From assembly GCA_964354135.1 (NCBI GenBank), contig CAYGZA010000158.1:1-14958 (forward strand): a stretch of DNA of 14,958 nucleotides, read 5' to 3'. This stretch comes from CAYGZA01 sp964354135 (lineage in GTDB: Bacteria; Planctomycetota; Planctomycetia; Pirellulales; Thermoguttaceae). The notes below the pieces were generated by a model. That model made no database searches, was not told the DNA's origin, and worked only from the letters and a program-made list of their open reading frames with translations. The position numbers and the translations under genes were made by a program. Shown piece by piece: positions 1-6,782 of this stretch (position 1 is the stretch's first letter; every line of letters starts with the position of its first letter).

Positions 1-130
1 AAGGATGAAGGATGAAACGACGGATGAGGGACGAGAGATGAGGGATGAGGGCTCGTCTTCCCATACTTCTGTCTGCGATTGGAGGTTATCCTGTCCCTTC
101 TTCATCCCTCATCCCTCATCCTTCATCCTT
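1..130 (-). repeat. Heptad inverted-repeat element, copy A (core 35-130)
   Basis: Read on the minus strand, four heptads of GGATGAR (128 down to 101) are followed by a core of about 50 nt and then an opposite arm of CTCATCC-type heptads, degenerate in places, that runs out to position 3. On the plus strand, GGATGAA or GGATGAG units are visible at 3-9, 10-16, 22-28 and 43-49. The segment 35-130, reverse-complemented, aligns without gaps to 3469-3564, with mismatches concentrated in the core; I count about 17 differences in 96 positions. The arms could pair as an imperfect hairpin. It encodes no transposase, so it looks like a small non-autonomous or REP/MITE-like element. The stop codon of the ABC ATPase gene (116-118) is inside its second heptad. 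Confidence 0.85.
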
Positions 131-1114
131 CCCGGCAGGATCGGCCATGGAAAACACCTCGGCGATCACTTGTTCCAGCGGCGGGTCCTCGACAGTGACA
201 TCCTCAACCGCGTGATTGGCCAGAATACTGCCGAGGACTTGGGGCACCACGCCGCGGTCGACCCGGAGCTTCATCCGGGGCGGATCGGCCTCCAGGACTT
301 CCCCGTAACGCGAAAGGTCGGCGGGGACCCGGCCGTTCGTCATTTGCAGGGAGATGATCTTCTGGCCGCCGAAGCGGTCGATGATCCCGGTCAAGGAGCC
401 GTCGTAGATGATCCGGCCCAGGGAAATGATCACCAGCCGGCGGCACAGCGCCGCCACGTCCTTCATGTAGTGGCTGGTTAGTAGGATGGTGATCCGGCGC
501 GCCTCCTGGTAATGCCGCAGGAAACCCTGCACGTTGTACTGGGCCACGACGTCCAGGCCGATGGTCGGCTCGTCCAGGAAGAGCACGTCGGGTGAGTGCA
601 GCAAGGCGGCGATCAGCTCCATCTTCATCCGCTCGCCCAGCGACAGCTCGCGGACCGGCTGCGCGAGCAGGTGGCGGACCGCGAGCAACCCGGTCAGCTC
701 ATCGCGCATCCGCTCGAACTGGCCGGGCTCGATCCGGTAGATCTGCTGATGGAGCCGGAACGACTCCGCGGCAGGCAGGTCCCACCAGAGCTGGTTCTTC
801 TGGCCCATCACCAGGGCGAACCGCCGCCGGTAGGCGTTTTCGCGCTTCCAAGGGACATGCCCCAGGACCCTGGCAGTGCCGGCGCTCGGGTTAATCACCC
901 CGGAGAGCAGCTTCAGGGTGGTCGTCTTGCCGGCCCCGTTCGGGCCAAGAAACGCCACGAACTCCCCTTGCTCGACCGTAAGGTCAATCGCCCGGACCGC
1001 CTCGACGGTTCGATACGTCCGGTGGAACAACCCCCCAATCGAGGCAAGAAGCCCTTCCTTCTTCTGGTATACGCGATAGGACTTCGAGAGCCCTTCAATC
1101 TCGATGATGGCCAT
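116..1114 (-). CDS. ABC transporter ATP-binding protein, COG4586-like exporter family
   Basis: A 332-residue cytoplasmic ATPase that would energise an ABC-2 type exporter; its permease partners are not in the window and would be expected to the left. Visible motifs are Walker A GPNGAGKTT (57-65), Q-loop Q105, signature LSLGER (157-162), Walker B with D181/E182 and switch His215. The N-terminal insertion before Walker A (residues about 17-40) and the 'MGQKNQLWWDLPA' stretch recall COG4586 uncharacterised exporters, often encoded with two DUF990/ABC-2 permeases. Substrate unknown. I start at ATG 1114 because homology begins at MAIIEIEGLS; the frame is open further upstream but there reads through repeats. 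GGAG lies close upstream of the ATG. The last residues (about PAGKDEG) and the TGA come from the heptad element, so the C-terminus is repeat-derived. Confidence 0.9.
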   Translation of the reverse strand: MAIIEIEGLSKSYRVYQKKEGLLASIGGLFHRTYRTVEAVRAIDLTVEQGEFVAFLGPNGAGKTTTLKLLSGVINPSAGTARVLGHVPWKRENAYRRRFALVMGQKNQLWWDLPAAESFRLHQQIYRIEPGQFERMRDELTGLLAVRHLLAQPVRELSLGERMKMELIAALLHSPDVLFLDEPTIGLDVVAQYNVQGFLRHYQEARRITILLTSHYMKDVAALCRRLVIISLGRIIYDGSLTGIIDRFGGQKIISLQMTNGRVPADLSRYGEVLEADPPRMKLRVDRGVVPQVLGSILANHAVEDVTVEDPPLEQVIAEVFSMADPAGKDEG

Positions 1115-1163
1115 AATGCTCCGATTATAGGCCCCACTCCCAGCGGGGGGAAGGAGGGGAAGG

Positions 1164-1197
1164 GGTGAAGGAGGAAGGATGAAGGATGAAGGATGAA
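1164..1197 (+). repeat. Third heptad run, (GGATGAA)3
   Basis: Three perfect GGATGAA units (1177-1183, 1184-1190, 1191-1197) follow degenerate purine-rich units from about 1164. The motif is the one found in the arms of the elements at 1-130 and 3469-3564, but the 50-nt core and the opposite arm are not recognisable here. It therefore looks like a solitary arm or a decayed copy. It lies between the divergent ABC ATPase and ispF genes, outside both coding regions. Confidence 0.75.
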
Positions 1198-1245
1198 TGA
1201 CGAGCCGTGGACGCTGGTAGCGCCGGGCAGGAACCCTGAGTCCAG

Positions 1246-1323
1246 AACCCTTGCCGGGCCGGCACGGTTCGGCTCTTAACCCTGAACCCTCACCGGGCCG
1301 ACACGGCCCGGCTCTGGACCCCG
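1246..1323 (+). repeat. Two tandem 39-bp repeats, each forming a hairpin
   Basis: Two adjacent 39-bp units (1246-1284 and 1285-1323) each begin AACCCT, with partial units on both sides (from about 1232, and after 1324). Each unit holds an inverted repeat. In unit 1 GCCGGGCCG (1253-1261) faces CGGTTCGGC (1265-1273) and pairs with two G-U wobbles. In unit 2 CCGGGCCG (1293-1300) faces CGGCCCGG (1304-1311) with no mismatch. Stem differences that keep pairing suggest selection on structure. The repeat ends ten bases before the -35 box of the ispF promoter, so it is upstream of that transcript. Function unknown. Confidence 0.75.
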
Positions 1324-1333
1324 AACCTTCGCG

Positions 1334-1362
1334 TTGTCGGTCCGACCCGTCCGGCGTATAAT
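1334..1362 (+). promoter_or_regulatory. Sigma70-type promoter for the ispF-cysS-ruvC unit
   Basis: TTGTCG (1334-1339, 4 of 6 to TTGACA), a 17-bp spacer and a perfect TATAAT (1357-1362). Transcription would begin near 1369, giving a leader of about 54 nt before the ispF start region. This is the only strong match in the divergent region. Consensus matching only; planctomycete housekeeping promoters are assumed to resemble the sigma70 type. Confidence 0.6.
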
Positions 1363-1407
1363 CCGCCGCATGGTCCACGGGATAACGGTCCGTGAACCAA
1401 ACCACGT

Positions 1408-1420
1408 AGGAGGTAAGGAG
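1408..1420 (+). promoter_or_regulatory. Strong ribosome binding site that fixes the ispF start region
   Basis: AGGAGG (1408-1413) is followed by AAGGAG (1415-1420). The ispF frame has a TAA at 1414-1416, so translation must begin after it. ACG at 1423 lies 9 nt after AGGAGG and ACG at 1429 lies 8 nt after AAGGAG. No ATG, GTG or TTG occurs in frame before TTG 1489. The ribosome binding site is therefore well placed for a non-canonical start and badly placed for the TTG. Confidence 0.7.
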
Positions 1421-1422
1421 AT

Positions 1423-1920
1423 ACGGCTACGTCAAGCATCCGCGTTGGAATCGGCCACGACACGCACCGGCTGGCGGCCGGAGGCCCTTTGAGATTGGGA
1501 GGAGTCGATGTCCCCCACGACAAGAGAGCGATCGGCCACAGCGATGCCGACGCCCTCCTGCACGCCGTGACCGACGCCCTCTTGGGTGCCGCCGCCCTGG
1601 GGGACATCGGCGAGATGTTCCCGGACACCGATCCGGCCAACCGCGGCCGGGATTCCGCGGAAATGCTCGCCGCTGCGCGGGACCTGACGGTCGCGGCCGG
1701 GTGGGAGATCGGCAACATCGACTGCACCGTCTTTACCCAGCGGCCGAAGCTGGCGCCGCACAAGGAGGCGATTCGCCGCCGGCTGGCCGAGATCCTCCGC
1801 ATCGAGCCCGGGCAGATCGGCCTGAAGGCCAAGACCGGCGAAGGCGTGGGGACCGTCGGCCGCGAAGAGGCCGTCGCCGCCCAGTGCGTCGTGATCTTGC
1901 AGGCCCGAGGAAGGAACTAG
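1423..1920 (+). CDS. ispF: 2-C-methyl-D-erythritol 2,4-cyclodiphosphate synthase, apparent ACG start
   Basis: Fifth step of the MEP isoprenoid pathway: converts the CDP-methylerythritol 2-phosphate intermediate to the 2,4-cyclodiphosphate, releasing CMP. From ACG 1423 the protein is 165 residues, against a usual length near 160. Metal ligands are visible as GHDTHRL (D13, H15) and the His of LLHA (H47), matching D8, H10 and H42 of E. coli IspF. FPDTD, the HSDADALLHA block and the C-terminal KTGEGVGTVGREE block are also conserved. The first conventional in-frame start, TTG 1489, falls at residue 23 and would remove D13 and H15, so it cannot be the true start of an active enzyme. A single T-to-C change at 1424 would explain the ACG (ATG GCT ACG). 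cysS follows after 5 nt. Confidence 0.88.
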   Translation, partial: TATSSIRVGIGHDTHRLAAGGPLRLGGVDVPHDKRAIGHSDADALLHAVTDALLGAAALGDIGEMFPDTDPANRGRDSAEMLAAARDLTVAAGWEIGNIDCTVFTQRPKLAPHKEAIRRRLAEILRIEPGQIGLKAKTGEGVGTVGREEAVAAQCVVILQARGRN

Positions 1921-1925
1921 CTGCC

Positions 1926-3476
1926 ATGATCCGCGTCTACAACACCCTCTCCAAGAGCAAAGAGTCTTTTGAGACGGTCCAGCCGGGCAAGGTAGGGATC
2001 TATCTCTGCGGGCCCACCGTTTACAAACCGAGCCATATCGGACACATGGTCGGGCCGGTGATTTTCGACGCCGTCAAGCGCTACCTGACCTACTGCGGCT
2101 ACCAGGTGACGCTGGTCATCAACGTGACCGACGTGGACGACAAGCTCATCCAGGAGTCCAACGCCCGCGGCATCCCCATGTCGCGGTTGGCCGAGGAGAT
2201 GACCGCCGACTACATGCGGAACCTGGACGCCCTCCAGGTCGACTCGGTGGACCAATTCCCCAAGGCCACGGAGCACATTTCGCACATCATCGAGTTCACG
2301 GCGGACCTGGTCCGCAAGGGGTTCGCCTACGAGTCGGACGGCGACGTCTATTTCGAGGTGGGCAAGTTCGCCGGCTACGGCAAGCTGAGCCACCGGACGC
2401 TGGAGTCGATGCTCGTCGAGGGCGGCAGCACGGCGGAGCGGAAGCGGTCCGGGGCCGACTTCGCCCTCTGGAAGGGCGCCAAGCCGGGAGAGCCCTCGTG
2501 GCCCAGCCCTTGGGGTCCCGGAAGGCCCGGCTGGCACATCGAGTGCTCGGTGATGAGCGGGCGGCTTCTGGGAGAGACGTTCGACATCCACGGCGGCGGG
2601 CTGGATCTGGTCTTCCCCCACCACGAGAACGAGATCGCCCAGAGCGAGTCCCGCCACGGCAAGCCGATGGCCCGCTACTGGATGCACAACGGCCTGATGC
2701 AGGACTCCGGCGAGGTCGGCAAGGTGGGGGGCCGGCAGACGCGGCCGGCCGAGGGCGATCTTCAGTCCCAGGAGGCCGGCAAGATCAGCAAGTCCCGCGG
2801 GGCCAGCCCCTTCCGCGAGCTATTGGCCGATTTCGAGCCGGAGACGATCCGCTTCTTCCTCCTCTCCACGCACTACCGCCGGCCGATCGATTTCGGCGAG
2901 GAGCGGATCCGCGAGGTTGCCACCGGCTTGGCGACGTTCTATCGCTTCTTCAAGCGGTACGAGAGGATCACCGGCAAGAGCCTCTATGGGATCCGGGCCC
3001 CGGCACGGCGAACCGAGGGCGATATCCAGCCGGGCGGCGACCCGGTGCTGGCCGCGGTGGCCGAATATCGCCAGCGGTTTCTCGAGGCGATGGACGACGA
3101 CTTCAACACCGGCGGGGCGATCGGCGTCATGTTCGACCTCTTGCGCCGGCTCAACAAGTTCGCCGACGACGAGAAGCTCGAGGACCCCGGAAAACCGCGA
3201 GAAGCCAAACTGGCCGTGCTGGAACAGGGCGCTCGCACGCTCCGCGAGCTGGCGATGACGCTCGGCCTGTTTCGCCGCCCGCCGAAGGAGGCGAAGCCCG
3301 CAAGCGGCGACGACGCCCTCGCCGGCAAGCTCGTGGAACTCTTGATCGACGTCCGCGCGGACGCCCGCAAGGCCAGGAACTTCGCCGCCGCCGACAAGAT
3401 CCGCACGCGGCTTGCCGAGCTGGGCGTGACTTTGGAAGACCGTCCCGGCGGCACGGAATGGACGAGAAAAGGATGA
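1926..3476 (+). CDS. cysS: Cysteinyl-tRNA synthetase
   Basis: Charges tRNA-Cys with cysteine in the cytoplasm; 516 residues, against about 460 in E. coli. Class I signatures are visible: SHIGH (HIGH motif, residues 36-40) and KISKS (286-290). Zinc ligands are conserved as C28, C207 (IECS), H232 and E236 (PHHENE). Between HNG (254-256) and KISKS there are 29 residues where E. coli has 7, an insertion rich in G, E and Q. The start ATG 1926 follows an AGGAAGGA stretch and lies 5 nt after the ispF stop, so the two are probably one operon. The C-terminal RKARNFAAADKIR block is typical of the tRNA-binding end. The TGA at 3474-3476 lies in the first heptad of the repeat element. Confidence 0.97.
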   Translation: MIRVYNTLSKSKESFETVQPGKVGIYLCGPTVYKPSHIGHMVGPVIFDAVKRYLTYCGYQVTLVINVTDVDDKLIQESNARGIPMSRLAEEMTADYMRNLDALQVDSVDQFPKATEHISHIIEFTADLVRKGFAYESDGDVYFEVGKFAGYGKLSHRTLESMLVEGGSTAERKRSGADFALWKGAKPGEPSWPSPWGPGRPGWHIECSVMSGRLLGETFDIHGGGLDLVFPHHENEIAQSESRHGKPMARYWMHNGLMQDSGEVGKVGGRQTRPAEGDLQSQEAGKISKSRGASPFRELLADFEPETIRFFLLSTHYRRPIDFGEERIREVATGLATFYRFFKRYERITGKSLYGIRAPARRTEGDIQPGGDPVLAAVAEYRQRFLEAMDDDFNTGGAIGVMFDLLRRLNKFADDEKLEDPGKPREAKLAVLEQGARTLRELAMTLGLFRRPPKEAKPASGDDALAGKLVELLIDVRADARKARNFAAADKIRTRLAELGVTLEDRPGGTEWTRKG

Positions 3477-3564
3477 AGGATGAGGGATGAAGGATGAAGA
3501 AGGGCCAGGATGATGCCCCGTCGCAGGGAGTAGTCTGGAAAGGCAAGCCTTCATCCTTCATCTC
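3469..3564 (+). repeat. Heptad inverted-repeat element, copy B
   Basis: Four perfect GGATGAR heptads (3471-3498), a core of about 50 nt and an opposite arm of TTCATCC units (3550-3563). It aligns end to end, without gaps, with the reverse complement of 35-130. Shared core blocks include GAAGAAGGG, CAGGAT and TCGCAG. The element bridges two genes: TGA 3474-3476 ends cysS, and ATG 3494-3496 in the fourth heptad opens the ruvC frame. GAGGG at 3482-3486 sits 7 nt before that ATG, so the repeat may also provide the ribosome binding site. Confidence 0.88.
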
Positions 3565-4063
3565 GCCCGGCCGCATTCTGGGCATCGATCCGGGCCTGAA
3601 CGTGACCGGCTACGGGGTCCTGGAGGTCGTCGGCGGCAAGCTGCGGCTGTGCGAGGCCGGCGTGGTTCGCGGGCCCTCCCGCGGTCCGCTCAGCCGGCGG
3701 CTGGCGGCGATCCATGAAGGAGTCGCCGAAGTGATCGCCTCCCTGAAGCCGACGGTCATGGCGCTGGAGGAGTTGTACTCGCACTACGGCCGGCCGCGGA
3801 CGGCAATCCTCATGGGCCATGCCCGAGGGGTCATCTGCCTCGCCGGGGCCCAGGCGGGGATTCCCGTGATCCACTACTCGGCCACGCAGGTGAAACGGAT
3901 CCTCACGGGCTCCGGCCGGGCCCCCAAGTCGCAGGTCCAAAGGTCCATCCAGCGCGAGCTGGGCCTGGCCGAGATTCCCGAGCCGCCCGACGTGGCCGAC
4001 GCCCTGGCAATCGCCCTCTGCCACTACTATCTTAAGGACAAGCCGCAAGCGAAGCCGACGTAG
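3494..4063 (+). CDS. ruvC: Holliday junction endonuclease RuvC with repeat-derived N-terminus
   Basis: Resolves Holliday junctions together with RuvAB during recombination repair. The frame gives 189 residues. Catalytic acidic residues are visible: D32 (RILGIDPGLNVTGYG), E92 (ALEELY), D166 and D169 (PDVADALAIA), equivalent to D7, E66, D138 and D141 of E. coli. The first 26 residues before RILGID are not RuvC-like; nearly all are encoded by the repeat element (to 3564). There is no ATG, GTG or TTG in frame between 3494 and the conserved core. Either the repeat supplies the start, as annotated, or initiation uses a rare codon such as ATT near 3574. The gene follows cysS by 17 nt and is probably cotranscribed. 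Confidence 0.93.
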   Translation: MKKGQDDAPSQGVVWKGKPSSFISPGRILGIDPGLNVTGYGVLEVVGGKLRLCEAGVVRGPSRGPLSRRLAAIHEGVAEVIASLKPTVMALEELYSHYGRPRTAILMGHARGVICLAGAQAGIPVIHYSATQVKRILTGSGRAPKSQVQRSIQRELGLAEIPEPPDVADALAIALCHYYLKDKPQAKPT

Positions 4064-4323
4064 GCAGACGGGTGGGAGGTTTCACGCAAAGGCGCAAAGA
4101 CAGTAGTTTCCAGCACTTTTTGGCGTTCACAAGGACGCCCCTTTCGGGACATCATGCAGGTGCTGACATCCCTGTCAATTCGGGCCGCGGCAAGAGCCGC
4201 TTGCGGCGGTCAACCAACGTCCCACCGGCACAAGGCCGGTGGCGGCGGGTAGGGGAACCCGGAAACAAGTATCTCGAAGGCCGCCTGGCGACGCGGAACG
4301 TCCCAAGAAAGACGCAGAACGTC
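4064..4323. other. Intergenic region between convergent ruvC and kinase genes
   Basis: No coding region is supported. It holds a GCAAAGGCGCAAAG motif near 4086-4099, a small hairpin at 4187-4200 (GCGGC, loop AAGA, GCCGC), a stronger one at 4222-4242, and most of a 21-bp direct repeat that runs into the kinase gene. The mixture looks like repeat debris between convergent genes. Confidence 0.6.
4222..4242. terminator. Possible bidirectional hairpin terminator
   Basis: CCACCGGC (4222-4229) pairs perfectly with GCCGGTGG (4235-4242) around a 5-nt loop. It lies between the 3' ends of ruvC and the kinase gene, where a terminator is expected. No T-run follows on either strand, so intrinsic termination is uncertain. 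Confidence 0.4.
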
Positions 4324-4331
4324 CTAGAAAA
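4290..4331. repeat. 21-bp direct repeat covering the kinase stop codon
   Basis: Two adjacent 21-bp units (4290-4310 and 4311-4331) share GACGC, GAACGTCC and an A-rich end, with about four differences. The second unit contains the TAG of the kinase gene (minus strand, 4324-4326). Duplication of a gene end by slippage would explain the layout. Confidence 0.7.
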
Positions 4332-5736
4332 GGAGTCTCGATACCCACCAGAGGGCGAGGACCGTGCCGACGACAACCAGCGGGAAAGCGACCAGTACCG
4401 CCGCCGGGCTGAATGCCGCCGTTTGCAGTCCGGAGTTGCGTCTGGTCACATCGAGCCGGGAGTGGGTCTGCTCGTTGGCGGAAGCCAGGGGATGGGTGGT
4501 TTGGGAGAGCTGGCTGGACTGCTCTCGCTGCAACGGCGACAGATCAGGCAGTTCCGGGAACGTGGAATCCATGTCGTCCAGGGCCACAATCTCCCGGGTC
4601 ACCGTGTACGACGTGGCGGAAACCGAGGCCTTCACCCCCGGCGGGGTTGCGATCACCGGGTCGACGAACTTGGCCGACCGGCCGGGCGCCGAAACCGAAA
4701 GCGGGACCGCCGTCCAAGGGGCCAGCCGGGCCATCACCTCGGCCGCCGTCGGAATCCGCTCTGCCGGGTTCTTGGCCATCATGTCGGCCATGATTTCGAC
4801 GAACTGATCGCTCAGCCGCGGATTGAGCCGCCGCGGGTCCAGCGGGCGGAGTTCCAGGTGCGCCCGGACCTTGTCGGCCGTGGTGCCCCCGGGAAAGGGC
4901 ACTTTGCCGGTGACCGCGTAGTAGAGCGTGCAGCCGAGGGAGTAAATGTCCCAGGCGGGAGCCGGGTTCCACGGGGCCTCGATGTGATCGGGAGAGACGT
5001 AATCGGCCGTCCCGACGATCCTGCCGAACCGGGGGTCGTTCTCTGCCCCACCTTGCAGCGGTCCAGCGAGGCCCAGATCGGACAGTTTTGCCCGGCCTTC
5101 CGGCGTGACCAGGACGTTGCCCGGCTTCACGTCGCGGTGGACCATGCCCTGCTCGTGTGCGTAGTCGAGCCCGGCGGCCACCTGGGCAATCACGCCGGCG
5201 CCCTCGTGCATGCTCAACGGCCCGTTGCTGCGGACCCACTTGCGGAGGTCCGTGCCGGGAACGTACTCGGTCACCAGGTAATGGACGTTTCCGTCTTCGC
5301 CGGCGTCGAGCGCCCGGACGAGGTGCGGGTGGTCGAGCTTGGCCTGGGCGTGGATTTCCCGCTTGAAGTTGGCGATGGCTTCCGGGGTGGACTTGCCACG
5401 GGGGAGGACTTTGACGGCAACGACCCGCTCCAGGACATCGTGCTGGGCCTTGAAGACCTGGCCCATGCCGCCGCGGCCGAGGTAATCGATGATCCAGTAC
5501 GGCCCCAGGTTGAATTTCGACCGGCCCTCCAGGAGCTGCTTGGCTTGCCAGACGTTGAGCCGGCCGAGTTCCACAAGTTTGTCGGCGAGGCGCTGGTCGT
5601 AGGGGAGGACCGGAGAGCCGGGCATCGAGCCCTGGGACTGCTGGAGCGCTTCCCGGGCCTGATCGAGCTGCTCCTGGGTCAGAAGCCGGCTCGCCAGAGC
5701 GCACCGCTCAAACGCTGATCCGTGAGGGGTATTCAT
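4324..5736 (-). CDS. Membrane-anchored Ser/Thr protein kinase, planctomycete type
   Basis: 470 residues. Residues 1-75 form an alpha-helical module ('LLTQEQLDQA', 'WQAKQLLEGR') found before kinase domains in planctomycetes. The kinase domain (about 78-340) has the Gly loop GRGGMGQV (88-94), VAVK with K109, a likely alpha-C Glu (about E127) and the catalytic loop HRDVKPGN (D202, N207). DLG (220-222) replaces DFG and SPD replaces APE. All key catalytic residues are present, so it is probably active. After a Ser/Thr/Pro-rich linker a single membrane segment (about 444-467) reaches the C-terminus, with no sizeable extracellular sensor domain. Start ATG 5736 agrees with the N-terminal module. Substrates are not indicated by the neighbours. 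It precedes no other minus-strand gene before the convergent ruvC. Confidence 0.95.
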   Translation of the reverse strand: MNTPHGSAFERCALASRLLTQEQLDQAREALQQSQGSMPGSPVLPYDQRLADKLVELGRLNVWQAKQLLEGRSKFNLGPYWIIDYLGRGGMGQVFKAQHDVLERVVAVKVLPRGKSTPEAIANFKREIHAQAKLDHPHLVRALDAGEDGNVHYLVTEYVPGTDLRKWVRSNGPLSMHEGAGVIAQVAAGLDYAHEQGMVHRDVKPGNVLVTPEGRAKLSDLGLAGPLQGGAENDPRFGRIVGTADYVSPDHIEAPWNPAPAWDIYSLGCTLYYAVTGKVPFPGGTTADKVRAHLELRPLDPRRLNPRLSDQFVEIMADMMAKNPAERIPTAAEVMARLAPWTAVPLSVSAPGRSAKFVDPVIATPPGVKASVSATSYTVTREIVALDDMDSTFPELPDLSPLQREQSSQLSQTTHPLASANEQTHSRLDVTRRNSGLQTAAFSPAAVLVAFPLVVVGTVLALWWVSRLLF

Positions 5737-5893
5737 TGGTTCGGCACCGGGCTTTGCCCGACAAGTCCCGCGGGCCGACGGTACACGCAGAAGAGTCTCC
5801 GGGGAATCCCTGCCTAAAGCTACCTTAACGCGAAACGGCCCACGGCGCCAAGCCCCTCCCTCCCTGTCAATACCATTATGTTACCGCCGCCGG

Positions 5894-6574
5894 TCAACCG
5901 ATAGGCCCAAGACTTCCCCAAGCCCTGGGGACGGGTGCGGAAAACTCGATTCTCTCGCCTCTTACCGGGTGGGTTACGGCCAGACGGCGTGCGTGGAGGG
6001 CAATTCCCGCGGGAAAGGGGCGCCGGCTTCCGTATTTCTTGTCTCCCAGGATCGGCCAGCCTTGCTGGGCCAGTTGCAGACGGATCTGGTGTTTGCGGCC
6101 GGTGTGAAGTCCCACCTCCAGGAGCGTAAGCTGCCCGAGCGTCTTCAGCTTGCGGTACGTGAGCCGGGCCTCTTGGGCCCCGGGCGTTTCCGGCCGAACC
6201 ACCCGCATCCGCCGGTGCCGCTCGTCCCGGGCGACCCAGTCGACGCATTGGCCGCTGGAGGGCCGGACAATGCCTTCCACGATCGCCCAGTAGGTTTTCT
6301 CGACCTCGCGGGTGCGGAACTGCCGGCTGAGCCGCCGGGCGGCCTTGGAAGTCCGGGCCAGCAGGACGACGCCCGTCACCTCGGCGTCGAGCCGGCTGAC
6401 CACGCCAAGATACACGTTGCCGGGCTTCTTGTACCGATTTTTGAGGTAGCGGCGTGCCAACTGCACCAGCGACGGCCTCTTCTCGGACACGCCCATCGTC
6501 GGCAGTCCCGCGGGCTTCACAACGGCCAGGAGATGATTGTCCTCGTAAAGGACCTGCAACTGGTGCGGCTTCAT
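5894..6574 (-). CDS. RluA-family RNA pseudouridine synthase
   Basis: 226 residues; isomerises uridine to pseudouridine in rRNA or tRNA. The catalytic motif reads SRLDAEVTGV with D63 as the expected catalytic Asp (HRLDxxTSG in most relatives). 'YEDNHLLAVVKPAGLPTM' (10-27), 'RTREVEKTYWAIVEG' and 'GRKHQIRLQLAQQGWPILGDKKYG' are family hallmarks. There is no N-terminal S4 domain, so it resembles the short RluA/TruC-like members; which base it modifies cannot be told from sequence. ATG 6574 is preceded by a tandem 9-nt direct repeat (about 6574-6591) and only a weak AGG-type ribosome binding site. The kinase gene follows on the same strand after 157 bp. Confidence 0.93.
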   Translation of the reverse strand: MKPHQLQVLYEDNHLLAVVKPAGLPTMGVSEKRPSLVQLARRYLKNRYKKPGNVYLGVVSRLDAEVTGVVLLARTSKAARRLSRQFRTREVEKTYWAIVEGIVRPSSGQCVDWVARDERHRRMRVVRPETPGAQEARLTYRKLKTLGQLTLLEVGLHTGRKHQIRLQLAQQGWPILGDKKYGSRRPFPAGIALHARRLAVTHPVRGERIEFSAPVPRAWGSLGPIG

Positions 6575-6782
6575 GGTCTACCTGGTCTACCCGACCGACG
6601 TGGGGCACCCTAGAATGTCCCCGGCGTCCAAATGACGTCCCGTGATCGGGGAACCCGCTTTGGTGTTCGCTCCGTTGAGTCCAGGAGTATCGTAGCCGGA
6701 CGTCGCTTCTCGGGCGAGCCTTTCTTCCCGAGGCGAGAGACCTCCACACGCCCGATTCGAGCAGTAGCCTTCTCTGCCCTCC

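Noticed and set aside
1124..1129. TATAAT on the minus strand just before the ABC ATPase ATG
   Set aside because: It is a perfect -10 hexamer but has no -35 at 16-18 bp and would leave almost no leader.
1115..1405. N-terminal extension of the ABC ATPase frame
   Set aside because: It translates tandem repeats and heptads (low-complexity G/R/P/S), and family homology begins at MAIIEIEGL.
1489..1920. ispF starting at TTG 1489
   Set aside because: It would remove the DxH metal ligands (GHDTH) and has no well-placed ribosome binding site.
5865..5870. Perfect TTGACA on the minus strand upstream of the kinase gene
   Set aside because: No -10-like sequence lies at 16-18 bp downstream (the bases there are GC-rich).
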